Notes: a model not told the origin generated them from the sequence alone. A stretch of DNA of 64,000 nucleotides from Trichomonas vaginalis G3 (GCF_026262505.1 NC_067204.1:26009300-26073299); one strand, 5' to 3'; counted from the stretch's first letter, positions 28,541 to 37,363 are shown. Program-made: numbers and translations.

Positions 28541-29626
28541 TTAGAAGAATTTTCTTATTCTTTCTGGCATGTTTTTATCTTTCCAGTACTCCCGCTCTAA
28601 TGGTCCCAGATGAGTTGGTTTAGATTCTCTCAAGTTCTTAGATGGTATAACATCTTCAACGCCTCCTTCATATCTTACTTTATAAGTGTCATCGTTTATG
28701 TTGTAGTCAAGTATTTCAATAACCACTCCTCGCTTTGCTTCGTCAATGGTTTCAGCAAGTTTGCCATTACTACTTTCGACTAATTTATGACGAGGGTAAA
28801 ACGCTATGGAGTCGTCAGCAGCTTTTATAAGATATCCATTACCTTGCGTAGAGTCTACGATATAATAATTTCGACTTAACCTTAAACGTTTCTTTGTCAA
28901 CGGTTTGTCGTCAAGAACTACACGAACTTTTGTACCAGGAATGAGGGTAAATTGTGTTGAATTTCTGATATTTTGTGTTTGGCTTCGTTTCTTTTGTATA
29001 TACTTTTCTTCTTGTTGTTGTGTCATTGAATTTGGTGTATGCCCTGTTGTAGAATGTGTTGAGGAATTATATACTTCGAGAAAATGTTTCATTGTTTCTT
29101 CGGTAAAGTCTCGCTCTTGATTTAAATCTCTGAGAGTCCTTATGAAGCGGTTTATGATGCCGAGTATGTTATGGTTATGGTCTTCAGTAGTGTAGTGAGT
29201 TATGTTATGCTTAATGAGAAATTCTGTGATTTCGTTGCTGAGGTATGCTGAATCCTGGTCTGATGTTAAAGTACTTGGGTTATGTTCTGCTACAAACTTT
29301 TGTAAAACTCTTAACACTTCACGAGTTCCTTTATTTTTCATTGGATATGCATATGCTTTACGAGTGTTAACATTTATGAAGATGAGGAATGGTTTATGTC
29401 CTCCTTTTCTGCTTTGAATGAGAGTGTCAAATTGGTATGCGTCAGGAGTGTTGGAGTAAATTGGTAAAAAGTAGTCGTAAGGATTTATTTTTGTTTGATG
29501 TACAACATTTTTGTCAAAGAACCTTTTCACTTCAGCTCTGTTAGTAAATCCCCAACTCTTTGCAGCTTCATTGAACTTCTTAAATGACCTCCATGGATGT
29601 TGTTCGAATACTTCTTTCAAGCTCAT
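28541..29626 (-). CDS. Maverick integrase (retroviral-type DDE) with C-terminal chromo-like region
   Basis: 361 residues. It catalyses strand transfer of the element ends into target DNA. The rve core is clear: D67 in YQFDTLI, D123 in LTSDQDSAYLS, and a helix ILGIINRFIRTLR where the third acid should stand. Exactly 35 residues after D123 the residue is N159, not Glu or Asp. A C-terminal segment (VVIEILDYNINDDTYKVRYE, then GVEDVIPSKNL) resembles the chromodomain-like tail of Polinton integrases. The frame is complete. The leader is of the variant type (ATCTTTAACTTTACATAA). If Asn is not the family's norm the enzyme is probably dead. Confidence 0.92.
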   Translation of the reverse strand: MSLKEVFEQHPWRSFKKFNEAAKSWGFTNRAEVKRFFDKNVVHQTKINPYDYFLPIYSNTPDAYQFDTLIQSRKGGHKPFLIFINVNTRKAYAYPMKNKGTREVLRVLQKFVAEHNPSTLTSDQDSAYLSNEITEFLIKHNITHYTTEDHNHNILGIINRFIRTLRDLNQERDFTEETMKHFLEVYNSSTHSTTGHTPNSMTQQQEEKYIQKKRSQTQNIRNSTQFTLIPGTKVRVVLDDKPLTKKRLRLSRNYYIVDSTQGNGYLIKAADDSIAFYPRHKLVESSNGKLAETIDEAKRGVVIEILDYNINDDTYKVRYEGGVEDVIPSKNLRESKPTHLGPLEREYWKDKNMPERIRKFF

Positions 29627-29666
29627 TTATGTAAAGTTAAAGATTTTATTCTAGGCTCAAGCGCGT

Positions 29667-32600
29667 TCATTGAACTCTATACCATGCAAATACAGTCACA
29701 AATGGTGGCATGTAATCTTTACCCGAGCCTGTTGGATTTGTTGTGAAAGTGTGTGAATGATTTCCTGCGGTTCCACAGAAAATACCTGCGCTTGAATCTA
29801 CTGGGTCACTTGAAATATCATATCTATGCATTCCCTGTCTATCCGAACCTGCTGCAAGATTTGTATAACCTCTTTTTGTTATTGAATGTGAATGACTACC
29901 TGTTGTGTTTGTAGTTCCTGTATGAGTGTGCGGTGGAAGGTTTGCTTCAGTAATTTTCTTCGAACCTCCTGTTTGCTTTGAAGAGTTAGCACAGTATAAG
30001 AATTTGTCTACAATCTGCTGCCATGTACCAAAACCCAGAACTGTTGCTGGATTTGTTGAGTTCATTGACGTATAAATAGAACCTATAGGATATAATGTTT
30101 GAAGTATTTCTGTCTTTAATGTTTGAAGCTCTGTTTTGTCTGCTTTCTTATCTAACATTGTTGGTAGTTCATATGCTTCAAAGTTTCTGGCATGATCTTC
30201 GATATTCCTGCAACTCTTATCTAAATTGTTAAGAGTATCTTTTACGCTTGTACTTGGATTTTCTAATGGTGCACTTGAACCAAGGTCAAAGTTCAATATT
30301 ATGTCGTCTGCTCTAACAGTAGTGAAGGATTTATGTGTATGTTCTTTGTCTGCTTTCTTATCTAACATTGTTGGTAGTTCATATGCTTCAAAGTTTCTGG
30401 CATGATCTTCGATATTCCTGCAACTGTTATTTAAGGAGTTTAGTGTATCTTTTACGCTTGTACTTGGATTCTCTAAAGGTGCACTTGAACCAAGGTCAAA
30501 GTTCAATATTATGTCGTCTGCTCTAACAGTAGTGAAGGATTTATGTGTATGGTTTTTGTCTGCTTTACTGTCTAAAGAAGTTTGAAGTTCATTTATATCG
30601 GAGATATTGTGTTTATGAGATTTCAAAACTTTGTTCGTTGCGTCAAGTTCATTTTTGTCAGCTTTACTTTTAATAGCATCTTCAAAAGTTATTTTTGCCT
30701 TAACTCTTAACATAAATCTTGGTTCAACTAATACACCGTTAACAAAGAAGTATGAAGCATAAATTTCAGCGTTATAACCAAATGTTTGTGGTGCTATACC
30801 TGTGTCATACTGTACAGTACAGTGTATGTCATAACCTTTAGCACGAATGAATTTATATCTTCTTTCATTAACATTTTTCGTCTTCACTTCTTCATCCTGT
30901 GTTAAATATCCATGATAGTCCGTTATAATCTGTTCATCTGAACTTATATAATGAACATGGTTCTTGTCCGCTTTACTATTTAATGTAGCTTGAAGTTCAT
31001 TTATATCGGAGATGTTGTGTTTATGAGATTTCAAAACTTTGTTCATTGCGTCAAGTTCATTTTTGTCCGCTTTACTATTTAATGTAGCTTGAAGTTCATT
31101 TATATCGGAGATATTGTGTTTATGTTCTTTATCTGCTTTTTCGGCTAATTTCTCTTCTATCTCATTTATTTCAAGTTCATGCCTACCACCACCTCCCGAA
31201 GAAGTATTTTTCTTCAGCTCTTGAAGAACGTCCACTTCGCCATCTTTGGTGTCAATAATGAGACTTTGAGTTAAAACCTTTCCTGTCTTAATGGATGTTT
31301 GTAAAACTTCTTCTTCACCATGTTCGGGGTCATGGTCGTCATCATATCTTGTGAAATCAGAGATGTTGTCATACATTAAGCATATCTGTCTCAAAAGTTC
31401 TGCTATTTGAAACTGGAACGAAAGATATACAGAACTTTCATCATCTCCTAAAGTCAAGTCTGCTTTCTTAAGTATTTCTTGAATGTATGCAATGAGAACA
31501 GAGTACCTTGGAAAATATTCGAACAATATTTCATTAGCTGTTGGTTTTGGTGGTTCTTTTGGAGTTTCTGTTGTTTCAGTTCCTTCTGTAGGTTCTGTTG
31601 GAGTTTCTGCATCTCTTGACTTCAATGCTCTTGCTCTCAAAGACCTAAATGTTAGAGCACCGGGTTTTACAAAGGACTTTATAAATGCTTTAATAGTTCC
31701 TGGTAAGTTATTGTTAGCATTAAGTAAGTTCCTTATGCTTCCATCATGTACGTCCATAGCACTATGTAAAAAATCTATACTTTTCTTGTAGTCAGCAATA
31801 GACTGACTGTGATTTTTTAAAGATTTGTCAATACCTTTAAGCCAATCTTCATGCATGTCTGATACTGAGCCAAGAATATCATTTGCTTCCTTTAGTGTAT
31901 TTTGTGCTTGTCGTAAAGTATCCAATCCCGTACGTGCATTGTTTGCTATACGTCTTACAGTATCTATTTGACTCCTTGTTTCTTGCATCCAACCAGATAA
32001 AGTTTTAATAGTATCAGAACCATTTGAAATGAAGTTCAAAGCATTTTTGACGTCATCTAAAGCTTCTTCACCAAGTACAGCCCATATCTTTCCGATTTGG
32101 TATTGAAGAACTCCATATGAAGCAGCTGTTAAACCAGTATTTATAAGGTCCCATATCCATGATTTAGCAGTTTTTCCATCCTTTCCATCCTTTCCATCCA
32201 AACCGTTTTCGCCTTGAGGTCCTTGTATTCCTTGAGGTCCTTGTATTCCTTGAGGTCCTTGTATTCCTTGTGGTCCGGTGTCACCCTTCTCTCCTTTCAG
32301 TTCATCTTTATGTTCGTTATAATATTCTAATGTCATAAGGTGTACATCATTACTGCTACCAGCAACTCCTAATATTTGTTTCTCATTCATGACTAAATTC
32401 TTTAGGCATTTAATGTTGTCGTCAAATCGAAAGCTCTTTAACAATTCAATGAGAACATTCAGTACTTTCACTAATGAGGCATCTACTGTAGAATTTATAT
32501 ATTGCACCGTTCCATCATTTATGATAGGAACTTTACTTATTGTAATGAATGGGTCATAAGTGTTAAAAGTATCGAAATCAATGACTTTTTTAGTTTTTCC

Positions 32601-32711
32601 ATCGTCAATGACTAAATCATTGCCTTCAATGGTTAAAGTTGAGTTTTCGTTTACTAGTTCATGTGCTCTTCTTGCTTCATTTGTTTCATACGCATATGCA
32701 GCAATAGTCAT
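29667..32711 (-). CDS. collagen-like, phage-tail-fibre-like giant protein
   Basis: 1014 residues, the largest gene of the element. An N-terminal domain (~1-138) is followed by about 13 G-x-y triplets (GPQGIQ repeated, ~140-180), then a long coiled coil (~190-340), a Thr/Pro/Glu linker (~375-400), and a shaft of repeats with ADK-x-HxH and S-H-K-H-N-I-S-D-I-N-E-L units (~520-890). The C-terminus (~905-1014) has YPIGSIYTSMNSTNPATVLG followed by FGTWQQ and paired histidines (HTHTG, HSHSI, HSHTF), ending PPFVTVFAWYR. That is the layout of phage short-tail-fibre/collar receptor-binding tips. It is probably a virion fibre for attachment. A 210-bp in-frame duplication (~30132-30551) lengthens the shaft. 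Confidence 0.85.
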   Translation of the reverse strand: MTIAAYAYETNEARRAHELVNENSTLTIEGNDLVIDDGKTKKVIDFDTFNTYDPFITISKVPIINDGTVQYINSTVDASLVKVLNVLIELLKSFRFDDNIKCLKNLVMNEKQILGVAGSSNDVHLMTLEYYNEHKDELKGEKGDTGPQGIQGPQGIQGPQGIQGPQGENGLDGKDGKDGKTAKSWIWDLINTGLTAASYGVLQYQIGKIWAVLGEEALDDVKNALNFISNGSDTIKTLSGWMQETRSQIDTVRRIANNARTGLDTLRQAQNTLKEANDILGSVSDMHEDWLKGIDKSLKNHSQSIADYKKSIDFLHSAMDVHDGSIRNLLNANNNLPGTIKAFIKSFVKPGALTFRSLRARALKSRDAETPTEPTEGTETTETPKEPPKPTANEILFEYFPRYSVLIAYIQEILKKADLTLGDDESSVYLSFQFQIAELLRQICLMYDNISDFTRYDDDHDPEHGEEEVLQTSIKTGKVLTQSLIIDTKDGEVDVLQELKKNTSSGGGGRHELEINEIEEKLAEKADKEHKHNISDINELQATLNSKADKNELDAMNKVLKSHKHNISDINELQATLNSKADKNHVHYISSDEQIITDYHGYLTQDEEVKTKNVNERRYKFIRAKGYDIHCTVQYDTGIAPQTFGYNAEIYASYFFVNGVLVEPRFMLRVKAKITFEDAIKSKADKNELDATNKVLKSHKHNISDINELQTSLDSKADKNHTHKSFTTVRADDIILNFDLGSSAPLENPSTSVKDTLNSLNNSCRNIEDHARNFEAYELPTMLDKKADKEHTHKSFTTVRADDIILNFDLGSSAPLENPSTSVKDTLNNLDKSCRNIEDHARNFEAYELPTMLDKKADKTELQTLKTEILQTLYPIGSIYTSMNSTNPATVLGFGTWQQIVDKFLYCANSSKQTGGSKKITEANLPPHTHTGTTNTTGSHSHSITKRGYTNLAAGSDRQGMHRYDISSDPVDSSAGIFCGTAGNHSHTFTTNPTGSGKDYMPPFVTVFAWYRVQ

Positions 32712-32728
32712 ATTTTAATGAGAATAAA

Positions 32729-33505
32729 ATGTTGTTCTATTTGCAAAGTACTGACCCAAACGAATACGGAACAGTAAAGCTACAAACAAACTTAGGTCTT
32801 CAGAATGAAGCGCTTGCTTTCAGAGTTGTTGACTTCAATACTATCGCAACTTTTGTCATAACAGATGAAACAGATTTCATGGAGTTTGAAATAGATGGAA
32901 AGAAGCATGAAATAAGATTTCACAATAATGTAGAATATAAGATGGAAACATTAGCTGGAGTGTTAAATGCGCTCATAAATACTACAATAAACAAGGAGAA
33001 CGAAGAAAACTTAATGAATGTTAAACTTATTGCAGGAGTTTTGAAGTTCAGTTATGCGAAGGAGTTTAAGATAACACGAATGAGTCATAGAGTACAATTG
33101 CTTCTGGGAGCATACCATATGACATTTCCTTTGAAAAGTGTTGACAAAACGATTGAGATGAAATCTGTTCCATACGTATGTTATGGTAATTGTTTATACA
33201 TTGAGTCAAAAATAGCTAATGTCACAGGTATTTCAGGAGTTAATAGTAAAGGTTCAGTAGAATATAAGTCTTTCTGTTATGAAGTAAATTCAATGTTCAT
33301 TCCAAACGTTCCTGTCATAGCAACTCATTTAGGTAAATGGGTTCGCATTAGTCCTCATAATTTGAAAGACATGCAATTCAGACTAGTTGACTTTCAAGGA
33401 GAGCCTGTAGAACTGAAGGCACCAGTGCGAATGACTGTTGAAGTTGACTTTTTAGAAAATATTAAATGCAACAGCTTACAAGAGAACTCAGAGCTAAAAA
33501 TATAA
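32729..33505 (+). CDS. Polinton minor capsid/penton-like protein (candidate 2)
   Basis: 258 residues. The layout is a ligand-free beta protein: ITRMSHRVQLLLGAYHMTFP, then VPYVCYGNCLYIESKIANVT, and near the end FIPNVPVIATHLGKWVRISP then FRLVDFQGEPVELKAPVRMT with a final VEVDF. This order matches the Polinton/adintovirus family once annotated as transposon-derived F54H12.2-like proteins, regarded as structural. The ATG is only 17 bases from the divergent ATG of the fibre gene, so fibre and this protein probably share a promoter. The last 40 bases overlap the next gene in another frame. Confidence 0.65.
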   Translation: MLFYLQSTDPNEYGTVKLQTNLGLQNEALAFRVVDFNTIATFVITDETDFMEFEIDGKKHEIRFHNNVEYKMETLAGVLNALINTTINKENEENLMNVKLIAGVLKFSYAKEFKITRMSHRVQLLLGAYHMTFPLKSVDKTIEMKSVPYVCYGNCLYIESKIANVTGISGVNSKGSVEYKSFCYEVNSMFIPNVPVIATHLGKWVRISPHNLKDMQFRLVDFQGEPVELKAPVRMTVEVDFLENIKCNSLQENSELKI

Positions 33506-33738
33506 AGTATGAATGTTATGTATTAGGTCATGAACTTTGGTTGTTGCTGTTTGATGAAACAAATGAGTTAGTTATGTCAGTCAAGAGAACAGAAAAAGGC
33601 GTCAAAGGCGCCGAGCGCAAAGCGCTATATTGTGTTAGTGAAAACTGCACCAAGTCAATAAGATTAGGTTTGCATTATGAAGATGAGTTCGATACTGTTG
33701 AAGAAGTTTTGGATAGATATTACAAATTGCTAACTTGA
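33466..33738 (+). CDS. hypothetical protein, 90 aa, overlapping upstream gene
   Basis: MQQLTRELRAKNIKYECYVL..., an alpha-beta pattern (HELWLLLFDETNELVMSVKR) and a C-terminal helix. It overlaps the 3' end of the preceding gene by 40 bases in a different frame. The region 33607-33626, coding for G-A-E-R-K-A-L, holds a GGCGCC and the hairpin AGCGC-AAA-GCGCT, the same hairpin type found between genes elsewhere, so a hairpin unit may have inserted into this gene. Confidence 0.55.
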   Translation: MQQLTRELRAKNIKYECYVLGHELWLLLFDETNELVMSVKRTEKGVKGAERKALYCVSENCTKSIRLGLHYEDEFDTVEEVLDRYYKLLT

Positions 33739-33754
33739 AATTTTTTTGACTAAC

Positions 33755-33787
33755 GGCGCAAAGCGCCAAGATGGGCTCAAAGAGCCC
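33755..33787. terminator. paired GC hairpins between convergent genes
   Basis: GGCGC-AAA-GCGCC (33755-33767) and GGGCTC-AAA-GAGCCC (33773-33787) fill the 60-base gap between the convergent stops at 33738 and 33799. Stem sequences differ from the other sets but the AAA three-base loop is kept, consistent with a bidirectional 3'-end signal. Confidence 0.6.
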
Positions 33788-33798
33788 TCCTGACTGCT

Positions 33799-34413
33799 TT
33801 AATTTACTAAAACATATTTCAAGCAAAGTTTATATTCTGTTGAAAGTTTTGTATACTCGTTCGAATATTTATACTTAAACTCAACTCCTGTAGTTCCTGG
33901 TGTTTCAATGATGCGGATGTTACCTATTTTCATGAATGGTGGCGTTTGACCACAGCATTCGATTTCAGGGTCGAGATAGTCAATGACACATTGTTTCCCT
34001 GTTATTCGTGATATAACATTTTCAAGGTCCTCCTTTGTTAGAATTATTTGGTTCTTGCTTATAAGATTTACCAAAAGCTTCTTATCGTCTTTGAGTAAGA
34101 TAGTTTGGTATAACTGAAGAAGGTAATGGTCTACGTTATCTGAAGGATTTGTTTGAACATTTGTGTAAGGGTTGTCGTTGGCTTCTCTTGAAAGAATTTG
34201 GTCCAGTGGTGGATACTCTAACTTAACATCTGATGTAGCGTTAGCGTTTGAAGCTGAGTTTAAATTCACCGACTTAAGTTCTGGTTCTTTTTCTTTCAAA
34301 CACTCTGAACTATAGTTCTTTATGACAATATTGTTTGTCGTTCGTGAGTCAACATTTGATGTTGGTTCAATTGGAACATTAACGGCACCAGCTAAGATGG
34401 ATTTGCTTCTCAT
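33799..34413 (-). CDS. hypothetical protein, 204 aa
   Basis: The N-terminal ~90 residues are Ser/Asn/Pro-rich and likely disordered (NSASNANATSDVKLEYPPLD). The C-terminal ~110 residues form a compact domain with helices (YLLQLYQTILLKDDKKLLVN) and strands (MKIGNIRIIETPGTTGVEFK). No family is recognised. It is divergent to the gene at 34448 with about 30 bases between ATGs; TTTTTATTCTATATGAA precedes its ATG. Confidence 0.6.
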   Translation of the reverse strand: MRSKSILAGAVNVPIEPTSNVDSRTTNNIVIKNYSSECLKEKEPELKSVNLNSASNANATSDVKLEYPPLDQILSREANDNPYTNVQTNPSDNVDHYLLQLYQTILLKDDKKLLVNLISKNQIILTKEDLENVISRITGKQCVIDYLDPEIECCGQTPPFMKIGNIRIIETPGTTGVEFKYKYSNEYTKLSTEYKLCLKYVLVN

Positions 34414-34447
34414 TTCATATAGAATAAAAACCTTTTATATGTATGAA

Positions 34448-34840
34448 ATGAACAATATACTCGACAAGGGTTTGAATGTAAAGCTAACGAATGAAAATAT
34501 TGTTGAATTCACTGAGACAGGTGCTGTGTATAAAGATGTAGAACTACTGAACAAAAGAGCAAAGGGAAGAAGCAGGAACATGAACAAAGGGTGGAAGCCT
34601 ATAAAAATTTATGTCAATGATGGCTCAGGAGGTTCAAACATAAAGTATGCAGAAAGTTATAGAGTTTATGCTCTCAAGGGAGAGAAGCCTTCATTTAAGA
34701 ACAGCTATTCTAACACATATCCTCAAAAGCTAACGGATGGAGAAGTGGATGATATGAATGACAGCAAAAATATTAACAGAAATGGCGACAGAGATGCATG
34801 GAATTTGTTTACCATCAGTCAATTGAAGGTTAAACTTTAA
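34448..34840 (+). CDS. hypothetical protein, 130 aa
   Basis: Starts MNNILDKGLNVKLTNENIVE; an in-frame ATG three codons earlier (34439) is possible, but the element's start motif (TTTTATATGTATGAA) fits 34448 better. A Gly/Ser/Asn-rich middle (VNDGSGGSNIKYAE) follows a beta-rich start. The 3' end overlaps the stop of the convergent ATPase gene by four bases. Unknown function. Confidence 0.55.
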   Translation: MNNILDKGLNVKLTNENIVEFTETGAVYKDVELLNKRAKGRSRNMNKGWKPIKIYVNDGSGGSNIKYAESYRVYALKGEKPSFKNSYSNTYPQKLTDGEVDDMNDSKNINRNGDRDAWNLFTISQLKVKL

Positions 34841-35724
34841 AACAATGTTGGTCGTTCCCATGGAATGTTTTTGACTTTAATGGTATTAGTCATGATATGA
34901 ATCTCAAGGTATGAACGAGGAGAGATGAGAGACTTATATGCTTCCCAAATTTCTTCAAAAGGTAATGTTATACCTGACTGTTTCCAAATGAGTTCAATGT
35001 CATAGCGTGAGAAACCTTGAAAGATAACGAAGTCAGTTATGAGACGTTTTATGTTTAAAGCAAGGAAACGCCATGTTTGCATAAGTATTGCTACAGTTAA
35101 GTGGTAATGTCTGACTTTAGTTATGATGTTAGCTAATGGTGAGTCTGCTTTTGACACTAAACCTTTTCCGGCGAAGTCGTCACAAACGAGCAGAGTGTTT
35201 GAAGGATACTTTTTGAAGGGGTATTTTGAAAGTTTTGATAGAATGTAGTTTGTCAGTCGTTTCATATCGTAAACTCCTGAGTATTGACGTAAGTGGTGTT
35301 TGTCAATAATTCTTTCCATCTCTTCTGAAGTCTTTTGCATTCCTGACTGTATGAACTCTACAATAGCATAATATTTTCTCTTACGTCGAATGTAACGTTG
35401 AAGAAATTCAATGAGTTCGCTATCTGGAACTTTAACGACAGAGGCTTGAACTTTTGACATAAATGTTTTCGCTGTTGAATCCATAGAGTCTGAAGTTGCT
35501 GATATAATGATTTGGTCATAGTAAGAGTCGTTTCCTAAACGCTCTGTTATGAGTATATGACGAATGAGGTTAAATGTCTTACCTGAACCCATCTTTCCAC
35601 AATAGAAATACACACCATTTGAACAGAATTCATAATCTTTGCTGAAAGGAAGAATAAGAGAAGAGTTAAGTTTGTCTGTAGTTTCATTCATGTCTTCATC
35701 TACATCATGTATTAAATGCTTCAT
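34837..35724 (-). CDS. A32/FtsK-HerA-type genome packaging ATPase
   Basis: 295 residues. P-loop ATPase: Walker A CGKMGSGKT (G43-T50), Walker B NTLLVCDDF (D182-D183) and a sensor-like Gln in ILMQTWRF downstream. It corresponds to the ATPase carried by nearly all Mavericks/Polintons and thought to pump DNA into capsids. Length and motif spacing are normal and the frame is intact. The start lies 16 bases from the divergent ATG at 35741. It pairs with the capsid-type genes around it, so its intact state contrasts with the broken major capsid gene. Confidence 0.9.
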   Translation of the reverse strand: MKHLIHDVDEDMNETTDKLNSSLILPFSKDYEFCSNGVYFYCGKMGSGKTFNLIRHILITERLGNDSYYDQIIISATSDSMDSTAKTFMSKVQASVVKVPDSELIEFLQRYIRRKRKYYAIVEFIQSGMQKTSEEMERIIDKHHLRQYSGVYDMKRLTNYILSKLSKYPFKKYPSNTLLVCDDFAGKGLVSKADSPLANIITKVRHYHLTVAILMQTWRFLALNIKRLITDFVIFQGFSRYDIELIWKQSGITLPFEEIWEAYKSLISPRSYLEIHIMTNTIKVKNIPWERPTLF

Positions 35725-35740
35725 TTTATCTCCATTAAAA

Positions 35741-36622
35741 ATGCAAGTCAGAAATATTCAGAACATAGCACCGAGTCTAACTGACAAGAGTATAAATATA
35801 TACTATGAACATGTTATGATGAAACCAACCAAAATTCAAGAAAGTCAGTATACTTATGAATATCCAAGACACTGGGTAGAGTATGTAGGAGGTGAGAAAG
35901 CTATTGAAATAAGACAAGTTAGAAGTATTCCAGCAGGAAGAACAATATTATTGAAGAACTTTAATGTTTTGAGGTATAATGATGAAACAAAGAAGCAAGA
36001 TAGTTTTCCTGTTGCTGTGTATGTGAACCTAGACACAGGAGATGACATGAAAGTTTTTAACACAAAGCTTCAAACGGTAGTGAGAGAACAACTGACTGCG
36101 GAAGGACACCCATTACCTTCAGAAGTTACCATAGCGTATAATTTTGAAACAAATGCAATAGATTTTAAAGTCGTCTCTGCAAAGAAGTCAGGTTTTACAT
36201 TTAATGAAGCAGATGTATATTCGAATGAAAACTTCAAAGCTATTGCATGGTTAGATAATGACGATTGCTTTAAGAAAATATTTAAATTCAGTGACTCAAA
36301 GATGTCAATAGATGACCTTCGTGGAATGTTACCATCGACGTTTACAGTAGAAGGTTCAGCAGGATTGCTTACAAGATTGTCAATTGGTGGTATTTGGTCT
36401 CGTGAGAACATTGTTATAAAATCCAGTATAAGTGAATTTGCTGAAGAATCTATATTATGTCTTTCAAACTACATGTATTCGCCGCCGAAGCATTATAGTA
36501 TAACAAACTTTGTCAGTAAGTTTAATATAAGACTTGTTGAACCTTCTTCAATGAAAGATGTTGTGCTACCCAAAGACGGAAAGGATGGACTCATTATTGA
36601 GATGATTTTAATAGCATATTAA
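35741..36622 (+). CDS. jelly-roll-like structural protein (minor capsid candidate 3)
   Basis: 293 residues from the ATG at 35741 (MQVRNIQNIAPSLTDKSINI); the frame extends upstream to a TTG but that part overlaps the ATPase 5' end. Beta-rich throughout; the C-terminus LPKDGKDGLIIEMILIAY parallels the 21222-22079 protein (LPPDGKDCLYIEAQLL). Probably a capsid or penton component. TTTTATCTCCATTAAAA directly precedes the ATG. The stop is immediately followed by the next ATG with no spacer. Confidence 0.5.
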   Translation: MQVRNIQNIAPSLTDKSINIYYEHVMMKPTKIQESQYTYEYPRHWVEYVGGEKAIEIRQVRSIPAGRTILLKNFNVLRYNDETKKQDSFPVAVYVNLDTGDDMKVFNTKLQTVVREQLTAEGHPLPSEVTIAYNFETNAIDFKVVSAKKSGFTFNEADVYSNENFKAIAWLDNDDCFKKIFKFSDSKMSIDDLRGMLPSTFTVEGSAGLLTRLSIGGIWSRENIVIKSSISEFAEESILCLSNYMYSPPKHYSITNFVSKFNIRLVEPSSMKDVVLPKDGKDGLIIEMILIAY

Positions 36623-36820
36623 ATGAGCTTGTTTTTAAAGGTCATTCATGATGAAATAACTGTTGTAGAAGATGTTAGCAATTGTTCAGACATTTTGAAG
36701 CGTATAGATGAGATAAGAAAGAAGTTTATGAATGAGAATGTTTATGTTTCATTGACTTTCTCCAGTAACGAGAACTTTTATGAGATAATATTGAAGAGAG
36801 ATGATTTTAATATGGTGTAA
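36623..36820 (+). CDS. small hypothetical protein, 65 aa
   Basis: MSLFLKVIHDEITVVEDVSN... with mixed alpha-beta pattern and FYEIILKRDD near the end. The ATG abuts the previous stop (TAAATG) and the stop abuts the next ATG (TAAATG), so three genes form one tight transcription unit. No family recognised. Confidence 0.55.
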   Translation: MSLFLKVIHDEITVVEDVSNCSDILKRIDEIRKKFMNENVYVSLTFSSNENFYEIILKRDDFNMV

Positions 36821-37346
36821 ATGGTAGCTTGGACAGCTTTAGGCGCAATGGGAACAAAAGCATTAGCATTTGGAGCAAAAGCACTTGGGCTTATGACGCA
36901 GTAAATAAAATGAGTGGAGGAAGGGTTTCGAAGACATTAGATGCAAATAAAGGAAGATTGGAGGCTGGGTTGCAAAGAAGTTAAGATTAAATAAAATAGG
37001 CCTCATAAATAAAGCATCCAATTTGGTTGCGACTGAGTCAGAAAATGCTTTAGGAAAGGACGATGAGTTTGCAAAACACGCAAAAGACTTTAATGACCAG
37101 ATGAAAGGTGAAACAATGCATTTAAATAGATTCGATGGAACTAAAGAAAATGTTTCTTCTCCACCAGTAGTTCTTCCGTATGGTCCCTATGGAATGTATG
37201 GAAATCCTTACGAAAGACCATTTGACCCATTGACTGGTGGAAGTAACTGGTATCATTACGGCCGAAGAAGAAAGACAGTCAAGTTGGAGACAGACGTGAA
37301 GAAAGCAACTAAAAAGAAACCAAGGAAGAGAGTTATAAAGCAATGA
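36821..37346 (+). pseudogene. Ala/Gly-rich amphipathic then basic protein, two frameshifts
   Basis: Begins MVAWTALGAMGTKALAFGAK. The reading switches frame near 36893 (text ...AVNKMSGGRVSKTLDANKG...) and again near 36970 (GWVAKKLRLNKIGLINKASN...), then stays open to 37346 through a Pro/Gly/Tyr-rich part (VVLPYGPYGMYGNPYERPF) and a basic end (KKATKKKPRKRVIKQ). Reconstructed length is about 175 residues. The Ala/Gly amphipathic start and basic tail are reminiscent of capsid-internal, membrane-active proteins such as adenovirus pVI, but this is only an analogy. Confidence 0.5.
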
Positions 37347-37363
37347 ATTCAACAGGTTAGAAA

